A stretch of 46,048 nucleotides of DNA from Methanobrevibacter sp. UBA412 (GTDB lineage: Archaea; Methanobacteriota; Methanobacteria; Methanobacteriales; Methanobacteriaceae). Within the stretch, counting starts at the first letter, position 1. Every line of letters starts with the position of its first letter. A program made the translations under genes and the position numbers. The stretch spans positions 1 to 46,048 of the forward strand of contig DAGJ01000009.1 in assembly GCA_002495685.1 (NCBI GenBank), in the 5' to 3' direction. The notes under the pieces are model-generated. The model saw only the letters and a program-made list of their open reading frames with translations. It was not told the origin of the DNA and made no database searches. Of the stretch, positions 16,349 to 25,879 are shown piece by piece.

Positions 16349-18391
16349 ATGACAAAATTTTTTCATAAAATTATTCTATTATTAATGTTGTTCTTAATGG
16401 TATTTTGTGTAATACCATTTGTTGCTGCTGAAAATGTAGAAAATAATAATTCAAGTTTTAATAATAATATTGCTATTGATTCTAATAGTAATTATTTAAG
16501 TTCTAATTATGATTTGTATGTTTCTTCTGATGTAAATACCTCAGGTAATGGATCAAAATCTAATCCATTTAAAACAGTTCAAGAAGCATTAAATGCTAAT
16601 ACTGGAGGTCAATCAATTTATGTTTCTAAAGGAATATATAATATAAGTAATTATGAATTAACTAAAAATGTGAAATTAATCGGAGAAAATTATTCAAATA
16701 CTGTAATTAGTGGAGATAATGCTACTCATATTTTCATTATAAATAATCAAGTTACAATTAATTTAAATAATTTAACCTTTATTAATGGAAATACGATTTC
16801 ATCTCAAGAAGTTGGTGGAGCCATTCAAAAAAATACAGGTACTTTAACTATTAATAATTGTATTTTTGAAAATAATTCCGCTCAATATGGAGGAGCTATA
16901 TATAATCTTATAGGGGAATTAACAGTAAATAACTCTAAATTTATTAATAATTCAATTATTAATAGTGGTTGTGATGGGGGTGCAGCTATTTATGATTTAT
17001 ATGGTACTGGAAATATTTATAATACATTATTTATAGATAATATTGCTTATAAGCAAAATGGGGGAGCCATATATCAAAATAAGGGATATTTAAATTTGTA
17101 CAATTCTACTTTTATAAATAATCAAGGTACTGGTATTGGTATAGGTGGGGCTTTGTACTTAAACGATAGATCTTATTCTAATATAACTAACTGTATTTTT
17201 AAAGGGAATTCTGCTTCTCAAGCAGGAGCTATATACTCTGCAAATGCTCTTAATGGTATGATTGGGTCTTGTTTAATTTATAACTGTATATTCGATAGTA
17301 ATAAAGCTAATTTCTATGGAGGTGCTATTTTTAATTACTGGTACTATAGTTTAATGACAGTAGAAAATTGTATGTTTTCAAATAACACTGCTAAGTACGG
17401 GGGAGCTTGTTATAATCAATATTCTGTATTAACCTTAAAAAATAACACTATTAAAAATTGTACAGCTTTAGAAAGTGGTAACAAGATTTATAATGACGGA
17501 ATTTTAAGTAATGCTTATCTCACTTTACTAAATAATCAAACTATTAAAGTAGAAAAAGGTGAAATTGTAAATATTACAGCTTCACTCACTGATGATAATG
17601 GTAATGAAATAACTGCAGGAATTGTTAATATTTTGGTTAACGGTATTTCTATAAATAATTTAACAGTTAATGAAGGTTTAGTTTACTGTAATTATACAGT
17701 TAATAAATTAGGTGAATCATTAATTGAAGGTAATTATTCACAAGCACAAAATACTATATTAAAAACTGCTATTTTAAACACCAATACTTCATTAAAAACA
17801 GTTTTAATAGGTGAAAATTTAACAGAAAATTATGGTCAAGGGTTAAATTACACTGCTAAATTATTAGATATTAATGGAAATCCTTTAATCGGTTATCATG
17901 TTGCTTTAAATTTAACCAATCCTCTTAATGGTTTAAGTAAAGTTTATTGGGCTACAACAGATACTGAAGGTAAACTATTTTTAGAAATTAATCTTTTCCC
18001 TGGACAGTATACTGTTCAAGCATCTTTTTCTGATATTGAAGGTTACTTAGCTAGTACTTGTAATAATTCTATTGTTGTAAATAATGTTGATAAAGTATCT
18101 ACACTTTTAAGTGTTAATAAATTTGTAGGTACTTATGGAGAATTGAAAAATTTAACTGGAGTATTGCAAACAGTTTCTGGGGATAAATTAGCAGGTCAAC
18201 ATATTGCTTTAAATTTAACTAATCCTCACAATGGTTTAAGTAAGGTTTATTGGGCTACAACTGATGATAAAGGGGAATATCAATTGCCTATTAATTTATA
18301 TTCTGGCGATTATATTGTAAAATGTTTTTATTATGGTTCTACTGATTATACTTCTTCTTTTAATAATACAAGTATAATTGTAAACCTTTAA
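16349..18391 (+). CDS. Adhesin-like surface protein: beta-helix plus Ig-like repeats
   Basis: This is a secreted cell-surface protein of the adhesin-like type common in gut Methanobacteriales. A signal peptide (about 1-27, hydrophobic core then VAAE) is followed by a right-handed parallel beta-helix from about 55 to 385, marked by eight or so GGAIYN-like turns every 25-40 residues. Three Ig-like or transthyretin-like modules follow from about 390 to the end. The last two share a nearly identical segment, ALNLTNP-x-NGLSKVYWATTD, one 101-residue period apart. No C-terminal membrane anchor or cell-wall binding domain is visible. GGGAGG precedes the ATG. Binding target unknown. Confidence 0.9.
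   Translation: MTKFFHKIILLLMLFLMVFCVIPFVAAENVENNNSSFNNNIAIDSNSNYLSSNYDLYVSSDVNTSGNGSKSNPFKTVQEALNANTGGQSIYVSKGIYNISNYELTKNVKLIGENYSNTVISGDNATHIFIINNQVTINLNNLTFINGNTISSQEVGGAIQKNTGTLTINNCIFENNSAQYGGAIYNLIGELTVNNSKFINNSIINSGCDGGAAIYDLYGTGNIYNTLFIDNIAYKQNGGAIYQNKGYLNLYNSTFINNQGTGIGIGGALYLNDRSYSNITNCIFKGNSASQAGAIYSANALNGMIGSCLIYNCIFDSNKANFYGGAIFNYWYYSLMTVENCMFSNNTAKYGGACYNQYSVLTLKNNTIKNCTALESGNKIYNDGILSNAYLTLLNNQTIKVEKGEIVNITASLTDDNGNEITAGIVNILVNGISINNLTVNEGLVYCNYTVNKLGESLIEGNYSQAQNTILKTAILNTNTSLKTVLIGENLTENYGQGLNYTAKLLDINGNPLIGYHVALNLTNPLNGLSKVYWATTDTEGKLFLEINLFPGQYTVQASFSDIEGYLASTCNNSIVVNNVDKVSTLLSVNKFVGTYGELKNLTGVLQTVSGDKLAGQHIALNLTNPHNGLSKVYWATTDDKGEYQLPINLYSGDYIVKCFYYGSTDYTSSFNNTSIIVNL
17901..17970 (+). 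repeat. Internal duplication in adhesin gene, copy 1
   Basis: This 70-nt segment matches 18204-18273 with 8 mismatches by my count. The offset is exactly 303 nt, or 101 codons, so one Ig-like module was duplicated recently or is kept similar by conversion. Confidence 0.85.
18204..18273 (+). repeat. Internal duplication in adhesin gene, copy 2
   Basis: Second copy of the 70-nt segment at 17901-17970, in frame. Several mismatches are silent third-position changes, while the core NGLSKVYWATTD is unchanged in protein. Confidence 0.85.
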
Positions 18392-18471
18392 TTTTTTATT
18401 TTTTTTAGTAATGTTTATTAATTTGAATTTATTAAAATAATTTTAGTTAAATCTAATTTTTGCTGATTTTT

Positions 18472-19353
18472 ATGGTGAATAAAGGAAATAGTACTTTAAA
18501 AGATATTTTGGACATAATTTTATATGAAAATCCATCTACTCAAGATGAAATTGCTGATAAGTTAGGTATTACTCGTCGTTATGTTACTCAATTATTACAA
18601 CCTCTTGTTAAAAAGGAAATTGTTAAAAGGGCTTATATTATTGATTTAAAAAAATATGAAGAGTTATATGGAAATAATACGAATTCCCCAGAGTATTCTA
18701 GTAATTTATTGATTAAAAATATGTTACAAAATATGAGCGATCACGTTAAACAGGAAGTAGAGGTTGCTTTTAATTCTATTGTTGAAAATGATAAGAAAAT
18801 AGCTGAAGATGCTCTTGAAATGGATTATACTACAAATAATCTCTTTGAAAAGGTTCGTTATTCTGTTGAAACTATTGTTAATATTGATCCTCATTCTAAA
18901 GTTTCTAAAGTTTCTGTTTATAATGAAGTTGCTTATGATTTAGAACGTATTGGTGATTATTCTGCCCATCTTGCTAAATTTACTGTTAATGATGATTTAG
19001 CTGTGGATGAAGATGTTTTGAAATTTTTAAAAAAGATGCATAAAGCTGCTCAAAAATCTATAGATATTTCTATGGAAGCTTTTATTGATGGTAAATTAAG
19101 TGTTAAAGGGGATCTTATGGATAATGAAGAAAAGATTCATACTTTACAGAAAGATGCAATGAATTGTATTGCTTTTCAAATGGCAGATACTAGTTTTGAT
19201 GATACTCAACATTCTAATTATTATTTGTACTTGTCTCGTGTTGTTAAAGCTTTTGAACGTATTGGGGATATTAGTGTTGAAATTATGGATACTGCAGCTG
19301 AATTTCATAAAGATATTCCTCGCCCTATTACTCCACGGTCTTTTCGTGAATAA
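18472..19353 (+). CDS. HTH-PhoU phosphate-uptake regulator
   Basis: The protein joins an N-terminal winged helix-turn-helix (about 5-65, with STQDEIADKLGITRRYVTQLLQPL) to a PhoU helical bundle (about 85-285) that carries the repeated metal-site motif E-x-x-x-D seen in ERIGDYSAHLA and ERIGDISVEIM. PhoU domains sense or relay Pst transporter state; the HTH form is an archaeal variant likely to bind DNA itself. It lies immediately upstream of the pst cluster and is the obvious candidate repressor for it. The start is likely ATG 18472, or GTG 18475; TTG 18460 is also open. It ends at a hairpin terminator. Confidence 0.88.
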   Translation: MVNKGNSTLKDILDIILYENPSTQDEIADKLGITRRYVTQLLQPLVKKEIVKRAYIIDLKKYEELYGNNTNSPEYSSNLLIKNMLQNMSDHVKQEVEVAFNSIVENDKKIAEDALEMDYTTNNLFEKVRYSVETIVNIDPHSKVSKVSVYNEVAYDLERIGDYSAHLAKFTVNDDLAVDEDVLKFLKKMHKAAQKSIDISMEAFIDGKLSVKGDLMDNEEKIHTLQKDAMNCIAFQMADTSFDDTQHSNYYLYLSRVVKAFERIGDISVEIMDTAAEFHKDIPRPITPRSFRE

Positions 19354-19378
19354 GCTTTTGCTTTAAGCTTATTTTTAT
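19349..19378 (+). terminator. Hairpin terminator at the HTH-PhoU stop
   Basis: AATAAGCTT (19349-19357) and AAGCTTATT (19365-19373) form a perfect 9-bp stem with a 7-nt loop followed by TTTATT. The 5' arm includes the TAA stop codon. Confidence 0.65.
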
Positions 19379-19450
19379 TCCTATTTTGTGAATTTTGTGT
19401 ATTTTTATATCACTTCTTTTTTACATTTAGTTCCTATTTTGTGTATTTTC
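19378..19450. promoter_or_regulatory. Direct repeats upstream of pstS, candidate Pho operator
   Basis: TTCCTATTTTGTG occurs at 19378-19390 and 19431-19443, and TTTTGTGTATTTT at 19393-19405 and 19437-19449. The second pair is 44 nt apart. They sit just before the TATA box of the first pstS gene, where a phosphate-dependent regulator would bind. The HTH-PhoU protein encoded next door is a candidate. Confidence 0.5.
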
Positions 19451-19468
19451 ATTCACATTATGGAAACC

Positions 19469-19484
19469 TTTATATATATAAAAA
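19469..19484 (+). promoter_or_regulatory. TATA box of the pst cluster
   Basis: TTTATATATATAAAA is the strongest TATA element in the spacer. It ends 30 nt before the pstS ATG, and GGGTGAG at 19499-19505 gives a good ribosome binding site eight bases before the ATG. Confidence 0.65.
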
Positions 19485-19513
19485 TCAACCTTTTAAATGG
19501 GTGAGAATGATAT

Positions 19514-20329
19514 ATGAAAAAAAATAAAAAAATAGCAATACTTGCTATTATAATTATAATAGCTGCAGCTTTATTGATTGTTACAACATCAAGTGCTCAA
19601 AAAATAGATATTGTAGGCTCAACTAGTGTACAACCAGTAGCTGAAAAACTTGTATCTGAATACAACCAAACCCACTCTGGAGTAGAAATCAACGTCCAAG
19701 GTGGAGGATCTAGTGTAGGGATAAAAAGTGCCCAAGATGGTACTGCAGATATAGGATCTAGTTCTAAAGAAGTAAAAGGTTCAGATGCAAGTGGATTAAA
19801 ACAATATGAATTAGGTAAAGATGGTATAGTCATTGCTGTAAATAATGAAAATAGTATTTCTGACTTAACTACAGACCAATTAAAAGGTATTTACTCAGGT
19901 AATATTACAAATTGGAACCAAGTTGGGGGAAATGATGGGGAAATTAATTTAATTACTAGAGAAGAAGGATCAGGAACCTTAGATGCATTCCAAAAATTAG
20001 TCTTAGGAAATGATTCAATGAAAAAAGATGCAGTAGTACAAAGTTCTACAGAAGCAGTAAAACAATCTGTAGCACAAGATCCAAATGCAATTGGATTTAT
20101 ATCATATGCTCATATGAGTGATGATGTAAAATCCGTAAGTGTTGATGGAGTATCTCCATCAGACAGTACAATAAGTGATGGATCTTATAAATTACAAAGA
20201 CCTTTCATATTTTTAACTAAAGGTGAACCTACAGGAGAAACTAAAAAGTTCCTTGATTGGGTCATGAGTGATGAAGGTAAAAAAGTGTTACAACAAGAAA
20301 AAATTGTGCAATCTACTGCATATATTTAA
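19514..20329 (+). CDS. pstS: Phosphate-binding protein PstS, paralogue 1
   Basis: This extracytoplasmic phosphate receptor is tethered by an N-terminal membrane segment (about 7-25). The family motifs are clear: IDIVGSTSVQPVAEKL, QGGGSSVGIKSAQDGTADIGSSSKEV, GIYSGNITNWNQVGG and TREEGSGTLDAFQ, whose Ser, Thr and Arg hold phosphate. The length of 271 residues is normal. It is the first of two PstS genes in a row and is followed by pstC, pstA, pstB and phoU. No lipobox cysteine is seen, so anchoring is by the uncleaved helix. Confidence 0.95.
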   Translation: MKKNKKIAILAIIIIIAAALLIVTTSSAQKIDIVGSTSVQPVAEKLVSEYNQTHSGVEINVQGGGSSVGIKSAQDGTADIGSSSKEVKGSDASGLKQYELGKDGIVIAVNNENSISDLTTDQLKGIYSGNITNWNQVGGNDGEINLITREEGSGTLDAFQKLVLGNDSMKKDAVVQSSTEAVKQSVAQDPNAIGFISYAHMSDDVKSVSVDGVSPSDSTISDGSYKLQRPFIFLTKGEPTGETKKFLDWVMSDEGKKVLQQEKIVQSTAYI

Positions 20330-20507
20330 AAGTTTAATATTAATAGAATTATATCACTAAAAAAAATATTATGAAATTTTAAAGAATTTCTTCTCTTTTT
20401 TCCTTTTATTTTTTTAAAATAAAATTATTTTCTTCACAAAAAAGATATGTGGTTTAATACTTATTTCTTATTAATTAAATTTTAAAAAACTAAAAGTGGA
20501 TTTTTTT

Positions 20508-21314
20508 ATGAAATCAAAGTATAAATGGATAATTGGAATAATCATAGTAATAATAATTGCTTTGTTACTTGTCGTACCAGGTATGAATGTTCAAAGGATG
20601 GACATTGTAGGTTCAACAAGTGTACAACCTTTAGCTGAAGAATTAGCAGATGCTTATGATACAAACCATTCTGATATTAAAATTAGTGTTCAAGGAGGAG
20701 GTTCTGGAATGGGTATAAGAAGTACTCATCAGGGAATCGCAGATATTGGGATGAGTTCTAAAGAATTGGATTCTTCAGATAAACAAAATATAACTGAAGT
20801 GGAATTAGGTAAAGAAGGAATAGTCATTGGTGTGAATAATGGTAATAACATTTCAGATCTTTCAAGTTCACAAATTAAAGGTATTTTTAATGGAAATATA
20901 ACAAATTGGAAAGAAGTTGGAGGTCCAGATCAGGAAATTCATGTTATAACTCGTGAAGAAGGATCTGGTACAAGAGATGCTTTCACAAGTCTTATCATGG
21001 ATAAATCGGATATAATGTCTTCAGCTATAGTTCAAAGTTCTACCGAATCAGTTAAACAAGCAGTTTCAACAGATCCAGGGGCTATAGGGTACATGTCTTT
21101 TGCTCATATGTCTAATGATGTTAAATCTCTTTCAGTTGATGGTGTTCAACCTTCTGAAGAAACTATATCTAATGGGGATTATGAACTTCAAAGACCTTTC
21201 TTGTTCCTTATTAAAGGAAAACCTACTGGTGAAGTAAATAAATTTTTAGAATGGGTTAAATCTCCTGAGGGAACAAAAATAATTGAAGAAAATAAGATTA
21301 TTCCAGTATCATGA
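20508..21314 (+). CDS. pstS: Phosphate-binding protein PstS, paralogue 2
   Basis: A second phosphate receptor with the same layout: membrane segment about 6-23, MDIVGSTSVQPLAEEL, QGGGSGMGIRSTHQGIADIGMSSKEL and TREEGSGTRDAFT. It differs from paralogue 1 in the loop GTRDAF, where the extra Arg is the classic PstS form. The frame is open from GTG 20496, but GTGGAT there is probably the Shine-Dalgarno for ATG 20508. A tandem duplication with divergence suggests receptors of different affinity; that is inference. Confidence 0.94.
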   Translation: MKSKYKWIIGIIIVIIIALLLVVPGMNVQRMDIVGSTSVQPLAEELADAYDTNHSDIKISVQGGGSGMGIRSTHQGIADIGMSSKELDSSDKQNITEVELGKEGIVIGVNNGNNISDLSSSQIKGIFNGNITNWKEVGGPDQEIHVITREEGSGTRDAFTSLIMDKSDIMSSAIVQSSTESVKQAVSTDPGAIGYMSFAHMSNDVKSLSVDGVQPSEETISNGDYELQRPFLFLIKGKPTGEVNKFLEWVKSPEGTKIIEENKIIPVS

Positions 21315-21393
21315 AGAATTGGTACTTTTTATAGAAAAATAGATGAAATTAAAAAATTATCATGTTATTAATATATTTTAATAAAAAAAAGTT

Positions 21394-22284
21394 ATGGGGT
21401 ATGAAATGGGAGAAAAAACTTTTTCAGAATTGTTTATAGAGAAAGGCTTGTTATTAACAGCTTGTTTTTCTATTTTAATAATTCTTGTAATAGTGGCATT
21501 CATATTAATTCAAGGATTTCCTGCATTTCAAGATTATGGATTTTTAAATTTTATTTTTGGAATGGATTGGGCTCCTGATTCCAATCAATATGGTGTTTTC
21601 ACTATGATTGTTGGTTCATTAGAAGTTACATTACTTGCATTGCTTATGGCTGTGCCATTATCAATCTTATGTTCCATATTCATGGCGGAAGTTGCTCGCG
21701 ATAATGTAAGAAAATTTTTACAACCAGTAATTCAAACATTAGCTGGAATTCCAAGTGTAGTATATGGATTTTTTGGTTTAATTGTTTTAGTGCCTATAAT
21801 TAGAAATAATTTTGGGGGAACTGGGTTTAGTATTTTAACAGCTGCAATTATATTGGCGATAATGATTTTACCTACAATTATTAGTGTATCTCAAGATGCA
21901 CTTCGTAGTGTTCCTAAACAGTTTAAAGAAGCTTCATTAGGTTTGGGTGCTACAAATTGGCAAACAATTCGTCATATTATTTTACCTGCGGCGCTTCCAG
22001 GTATTGTAACTGCAGTAATTTTAGGTATGGGTCGTGCAATAGGTGAAACCCTAGCAGTTATAATGGTTGCAGGTAATGTTACTCAAATTCCAGGATCTAT
22101 TTTTGAACCAGTTAGAACTTTAACTTCTAATATAGCATTAGAAATGGGTTATGCAACAGGTTTACATTATAATGCATTATTTGCAACAGCAGTAGTATTA
22201 TTCATAATCATAATGATTTTATTATTGTTTACTAATTGGATTCAACGTAAATATAAAATGGACATCGGGGGTGGGGGTTTATGA
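21394..22284 (+). CDS. pstC: Phosphate ABC transporter permease PstC
   Basis: This is one of the two permeases of the Pst importer. The 296 residues hold six membrane segments and the EAA loop [29 protein letters not shown] near 175-205. [16 protein letters not shown] is the usual PstC continuation. Starts at ATG 21394 and ATG 21406 are both possible; GGGGT precedes the second by five bases. The stop codon TGA overlaps the ATG of a 50-codon ORF. Confidence 0.95.
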   Translation: MGYEMGEKTFSELFIEKGLLLTACFSILIILVIVAFILIQGFPAFQDYGFLNFIFGMDWAPDSNQYGVFTMIVGSLEVTLLALLMAVPLSILCSIFMAEVARDNVRKFLQPVIQTLAGIPSVVYGFFGLIVLVPIIRNNFGGTGFSILTAAIILAIMILPTIISVSQDALRSVPKQFKEASLGLGATNWQTIRHIILPAALPGIVTAVILGMGRAIGETLAVIMVAGNVTQIPGSIFEPVRTLTSNIALEMGYATGLHYNALFATAVVLFIIIMILLLFTNWIQRKYKMDIGGGGL

Positions 22285-22433
22285 TTTATGAGAAAATCAA
22301 TATTCAAAAAAATATTAGAGTCCCACGTCGTGTTATTGGAACAAAAAAAATTTTAGAAGAAATAGATTCTTGTGATTATTATAATATAATGTATTCAAAA
22401 AATATTAAAAACTATATTAAGGAGGAATATTAA
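22281..22433 (+). CDS. Unrecognised 50-aa ORF inserted between pstC and pstA
   Basis: The ORF begins in an ATGA overlap with the pstC stop and ends in a TAA directly followed by the pstA ATG, so it is coupled on both sides. The 50 residues are basic and soluble, with [19 protein letters not shown] in the middle and no membrane segment. The pstA Shine-Dalgarno GGAGG (22421-22425) is inside its last codons. I know no family for it. It may be a small regulator of the transporter or PhoU signalling, or only a translated linker that couples the two permeases. Confidence 0.6.
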   Translation: MIYEKINIQKNIRVPRRVIGTKKILEEIDSCDYYNIMYSKNIKNYIKEEY

Positions 22434-23288
22434 ATGTCATTTAAAATTTGTAGTTCAAAATCTTCAGATAAAATAATGAATAAAATTTTTATTTTATCTG
22501 GTATAGTGACATTAGGTATTCTACTTATTATTTTAGGTTATATTCTAGTAAAAGGGTTACCTGTAGTTAATTTGGAATTTTTATTAGGTAGTCCTATAGA
22601 TTCTGGTAAATCTGGTGGAATATTACCTATGATTATATCTTCCGTATATGTGACTTTAATTGCAGCTGTGATTGCAACTCCTCTGGGTGTTGGGGCTGCT
22701 GTGTATATGGTTGAATATGCAGGTGAAAGTAAAATTGTTAATTTAATTCGTTTTGGTGCAGAAACCTTATCAAGTATTCCTTCAATTGTATTTGGTTTAT
22801 TTGGTTTAGCATTTTTCGTGGTATTTCTAAATTTAGGATGGTCTATTCTATCAGGAGGGTTAGTCCTTGCTATTATGGCGGTTCCAACTGTATTTCAAGT
22901 TTCTGAAGTTGCTATAGCTTCTGTTCCTAATACTTATCGTCAAGCATCTTTAGGTTTAGGTGCTACTAAATGGCAAACTATAGCTAATGTTGTTATTCCG
23001 GCTTCAATTCCGGGAATTGTGACTGGTGTAATACTTGCTATGACAAGGGCTATATCTGAAGCTGCTGCTGTTATGTATGCTGTTGGTTCAGCACTTTCAG
23101 TGCCTATATCCATATTTGATCCAGGACGTCCTTTACCTCTCCATTTATATATTTTAGCTACTGAAGGAATTTCAATGGATAATGCATTTGGTACAGCTGC
23201 AGTTCTAGTAATAATTGTTCTTATACTAACATTTGCTACTAATTACTTAGTTAATAGATATCAAGAAAAAATGATGGGGAAATTTTAA
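22434..23288 (+). CDS. pstA: Phosphate ABC transporter permease PstA
   Basis: The second permease, 284 residues with six membrane segments. The EAA loop [28 protein letters not shown] and the following [15 protein letters not shown] match PstA. GGAGG stands eight bases before ATG 22434. It pairs with PstC in the membrane and is driven by PstB, encoded 21 nt downstream. Confidence 0.95.
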   Translation: MSFKICSSKSSDKIMNKIFILSGIVTLGILLIILGYILVKGLPVVNLEFLLGSPIDSGKSGGILPMIISSVYVTLIAAVIATPLGVGAAVYMVEYAGESKIVNLIRFGAETLSSIPSIVFGLFGLAFFVVFLNLGWSILSGGLVLAIMAVPTVFQVSEVAIASVPNTYRQASLGLGATKWQTIANVVIPASIPGIVTGVILAMTRAISEAAAVMYAVGSALSVPISIFDPGRPLPLHLYILATEGISMDNAFGTAAVLVIIVLILTFATNYLVNRYQEKMMGKF

Positions 23289-23309
23289 AATTTAAGGAAG
23301 GTTTTGTAA

Positions 23310-24062
23310 ATGAATAGAATTACAGTAAAAAATTTGAACACAAAATTTGGAGATAATCACATATTAAAAAATATTAATATGCAAGTTCCAGAAAATACAG
23401 TCACTGCACTTATTGGTCCTTCTGGTTGTGGTAAATCTACTTTTTTGAGAACTTTAAATCGTATGAATGATTTGATTCCTTCATTTAATCATACAGGTGA
23501 AATTTATTTAGATGACACTGAAATTTATGGTAAAAATATTGATGTTGTGAATTTAAGAAAAAGAGTAGGGATGGTTTTTCAAAAAGCTAATCCATTTCCT
23601 AAATCAATATTTGATAATGTAGCGTATGGTCTTAGAATCCATGGAATAGAAGATGAAGATTTTATTGCACAAAGGGTTGAAGAAAGTTTAAAATCTGCAG
23701 CTATATGGGATGAAGTTGAATCTAAACTTTATGATTCTGCTATGAGTTTATCTGGTGGACAACAACAACGTGTTTGTATTGCCCGTACAATTGCTAATAA
23801 ACCTGAAGTTATTCTTATGGATGAACCATGTTCTGCTTTAGATCCAATATCAACTATTAAAATTGAAGATTTGATTAATCGTCTTAAAAAAGAGTATACT
23901 ATTTTAATTGTTACACATAATATGCAACAAGCTACACGTGTTAGTAAATATACTTCTTTTTTCTTAAATGGTGAAATTATTGAAAATAATTTAACTTCTG
24001 AACTTTTCATTAATCCTCGTGAAGAAAAAACTGAGGAATATATTACTGGAAGATTTGGTTAA
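23310..24062 (+). CDS. pstB: Phosphate ABC transporter ATPase PstB
   Basis: PstB energises phosphate import. The 250-residue ATPase has Walker [10 protein letters not shown] near residue 33, the PstB-typical [13 protein letters not shown]-loop [12 protein letters not shown], signature LSGGQQQRV and Walker [17 protein letters not shown]. Length and motifs are standard. AAGGAAGG lies just upstream. It is followed by phoU after 55 nt. Confidence 0.97.
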   Translation: MNRITVKNLNTKFGDNHILKNINMQVPENTVTALIGPSGCGKSTFLRTLNRMNDLIPSFNHTGEIYLDDTEIYGKNIDVVNLRKRVGMVFQKANPFPKSIFDNVAYGLRIHGIEDEDFIAQRVEESLKSAAIWDEVESKLYDSAMSLSGGQQQRVCIARTIANKPEVILMDEPCSALDPISTIKIEDLINRLKKEYTILIVTHNMQQATRVSKYTSFFLNGEIIENNLTSELFINPREEKTEEYITGRFG

Positions 24063-24119
24063 ACAGTTAAGTTTGAATTATTTACTAAATATATATAATA
24101 TTATAATTGTGGAGATGTG

Positions 24120-24821
24120 ATGATGAATAAAATTTTTCCTAGTATTTCATTTAAAAATCAAATGAAGAATATAAATAAAGATTCTGAAAAATTAGGACAG
24201 CTTGTGATTGATTCTCAGAGTGAATGTATAGATTTGCTTGAAAGTTATGATGAAAATAAATTTAATGATTTAAAGAGAAAAACTGATGAAATTGATGTTT
24301 TTACTATTGAATTAGAACGTAAATGTATTAGGTTTATTGCTAGTGAACAACCTTATGCTAGTGATTTAATGTATATTGAATCTTTAATACGTAATATTAG
24401 TCATATTAAACGTGTTGGTCATTTATCTTTGAATATTGCAGATTCTATTAGTAAAATTAATTTTGATTTAGTTCCTGAGAAACTTGTTAAAGAATTAGCT
24501 TTTATGAGTGATTATGTTCATTTAATGTTAATTAAATCTATTAAGGCCTTTCATAATCATGATTTAGAAAAAGCTAGAGAATTAAGTACTGATGATGATA
24601 AGGTAGATGAACTTTTTGATAATGTACTTACTAGATCTACTAATTTAATGAGTGAAAGTACTGAGGGTATTGAAAATTTTGTTCAATTAATTTTTATTGC
24701 AAGATTTTTAGAACGTTCTGCTGATAGAGCTGTTAATATTTCTAATCGTACTATTTTCATGTTAACTCTTAAAAGACCTGATATTAAACCTTTAGATAAT
24801 GAAAATGATGAAGATTTATAG
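24120..24821 (+). CDS. phoU: Phosphate-signalling protein PhoU
   Basis: This classical PhoU lacks an HTH. It consists of two three-helix bundles, with the motif E-x-x-x-D seen in DEIDVFTIELERKC and ERSADRAVNIS. PhoU transmits the state of PstSCAB and restrains uptake. GGAG at 24111-24114 allows ATG 24120 or ATG 24123 as start. A second, HTH-bearing PhoU protein is encoded upstream, so the cluster has two PhoU domains with different outputs. Confidence 0.93.
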   Translation: MMNKIFPSISFKNQMKNINKDSEKLGQLVIDSQSECIDLLESYDENKFNDLKRKTDEIDVFTIELERKCIRFIASEQPYASDLMYIESLIRNISHIKRVGHLSLNIADSISKINFDLVPEKLVKELAFMSDYVHLMLIKSIKAFHNHDLEKARELSTDDDKVDELFDNVLTRSTNLMSESTEGIENFVQLIFIARFLERSADRAVNISNRTIFMLTLKRPDIKPLDNENDEDL

Positions 24822-24824
24822 GGT

Positions 24825-24851
24825 AAATAATAATTTTTATTATTTTATTTT
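24825..24851 (+). terminator. AT-only hairpin after phoU
   Basis: AAATAATAA (24825-24833) and TTATTATTT (24837-24845) form a 9-bp stem before a T-rich run. The stem has no GC pair, so it is weak, but its position and the long T-rich stretch after it fit the end of the pst transcript. Confidence 0.45.
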
Positions 24852-25215
24852 TTAAACTTTTTATCTTGTTTTATTTCTTTTTTTTAATTATTTTTTTTAA
24901 TTATAATGATTAATCATGACTATGTTTTTATTTTTTTCAATTTTTATTAAATGTTCTTATATTTTATTTTCTTCTTTTATTCATTTTATACTATATATTG
25001 CTTATTTAAATGATTTTTGATTTGTTATTCTTTATTTTATTTTTGTTTTGCTTTTTATGGCTTGTTTTATTTAATTTAAGATGTTTTTTCTATTTTTGAA
25101 TATTTTTTATTTTTTTTACTAATTTTTTAAAAATTTTATAATAAAAATACTAATTTTATTACTTTTTTCTTTTATTGTTCCTTTTTTAGTTCTGTTTTTT
25201 CATAATTTTATATTT
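24852..25215. other. Gene-free T-rich spacer between pst and por operons
   Basis: About 360 nt carry no credible gene. The plus strand is strongly biased to T over A, with many oligo-T runs suited to termination of the pst transcript. The only distinct element is a 12-bp palindrome, ATGATTAATCAT, at 24906-24917. Confidence 0.5.
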
Positions 25216-25233
25216 ACTATAAAAGTATATATA
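25216..25233 (+). promoter_or_regulatory. Probable promoter (TATA) of the por operon
   Basis: CTATAAAAGTATATATA is a strong TATA-like element about 50 nt before the porC start codon, leaving room for a short leader with GGAGG at 25267-25271. Confidence 0.5.
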
Positions 25234-25279
25234 TTATTTAATTTAAATGATTAATTATGACAAAATGGAGGAAAATATT

Positions 25280-25801
25280 ATGATTGAAATTCGCTTTCAT
25301 GGTCGTGGAGGACAAGGTGCTGTAACTGCAGCTGAAATTTTAGCAAAAGCAGCATTTGAAGATGGAAAATTTTCTCAAGCGTTCCCATTCTTCGGAGTAG
25401 AAAGAAGAGGGGCACCGGTCATGGCTTTTACTAGAATTGACTCAAAACCTATAAAAATCAGATATCAAGTATACAATCCTGATTATGTAATGGTTCTAGA
25501 TGATGGATTACTCAATGTTGTAGACATTTATTCTGGAATAAACAAAGATGGTGAAGTAATTATAAATACTACTAAAGAATTAGATTCTAAAGATGTGGAA
25601 GTATTTGATATTGATGCAACTGGTATTGCATTAGATAACTTAGGTAGAAACATAGTAAATACCATTATTTTAGGATGCTTTGCTAAAAGAACTGGTGAAG
25701 TAACCATTGAATCTATTATAAAAGTAATTAAAGAAACATTCCCTGGAAAAATAGGGGAAAAGAATGCAACTGCTTGTAAGATTGCATATGACTTAGCTTA
25801 A
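25280..25801 (+). CDS. porC: Pyruvate:ferredoxin oxidoreductase gamma subunit
   Basis: The gamma subunit of the four-subunit enzyme that reversibly carboxylates acetyl-CoA to pyruvate using reduced ferredoxin, the main entry of carbon into biosynthesis in methanogens. [20 protein letters not shown] is the standard gamma start, and [11 protein letters not shown] follows. The frame is open from an ATG at 25247, but GGAGG eight bases before ATG 25280 and the family alignment set the start there. Length about 173 residues. Confidence 0.96.
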
Positions 25802-25879
25802 AAAATTTTTAAAATTTTTTTATTAAAATTAAAATTTATTTTAACGTATTATCAAAAAAATTATAAAAAGGTGATATAA

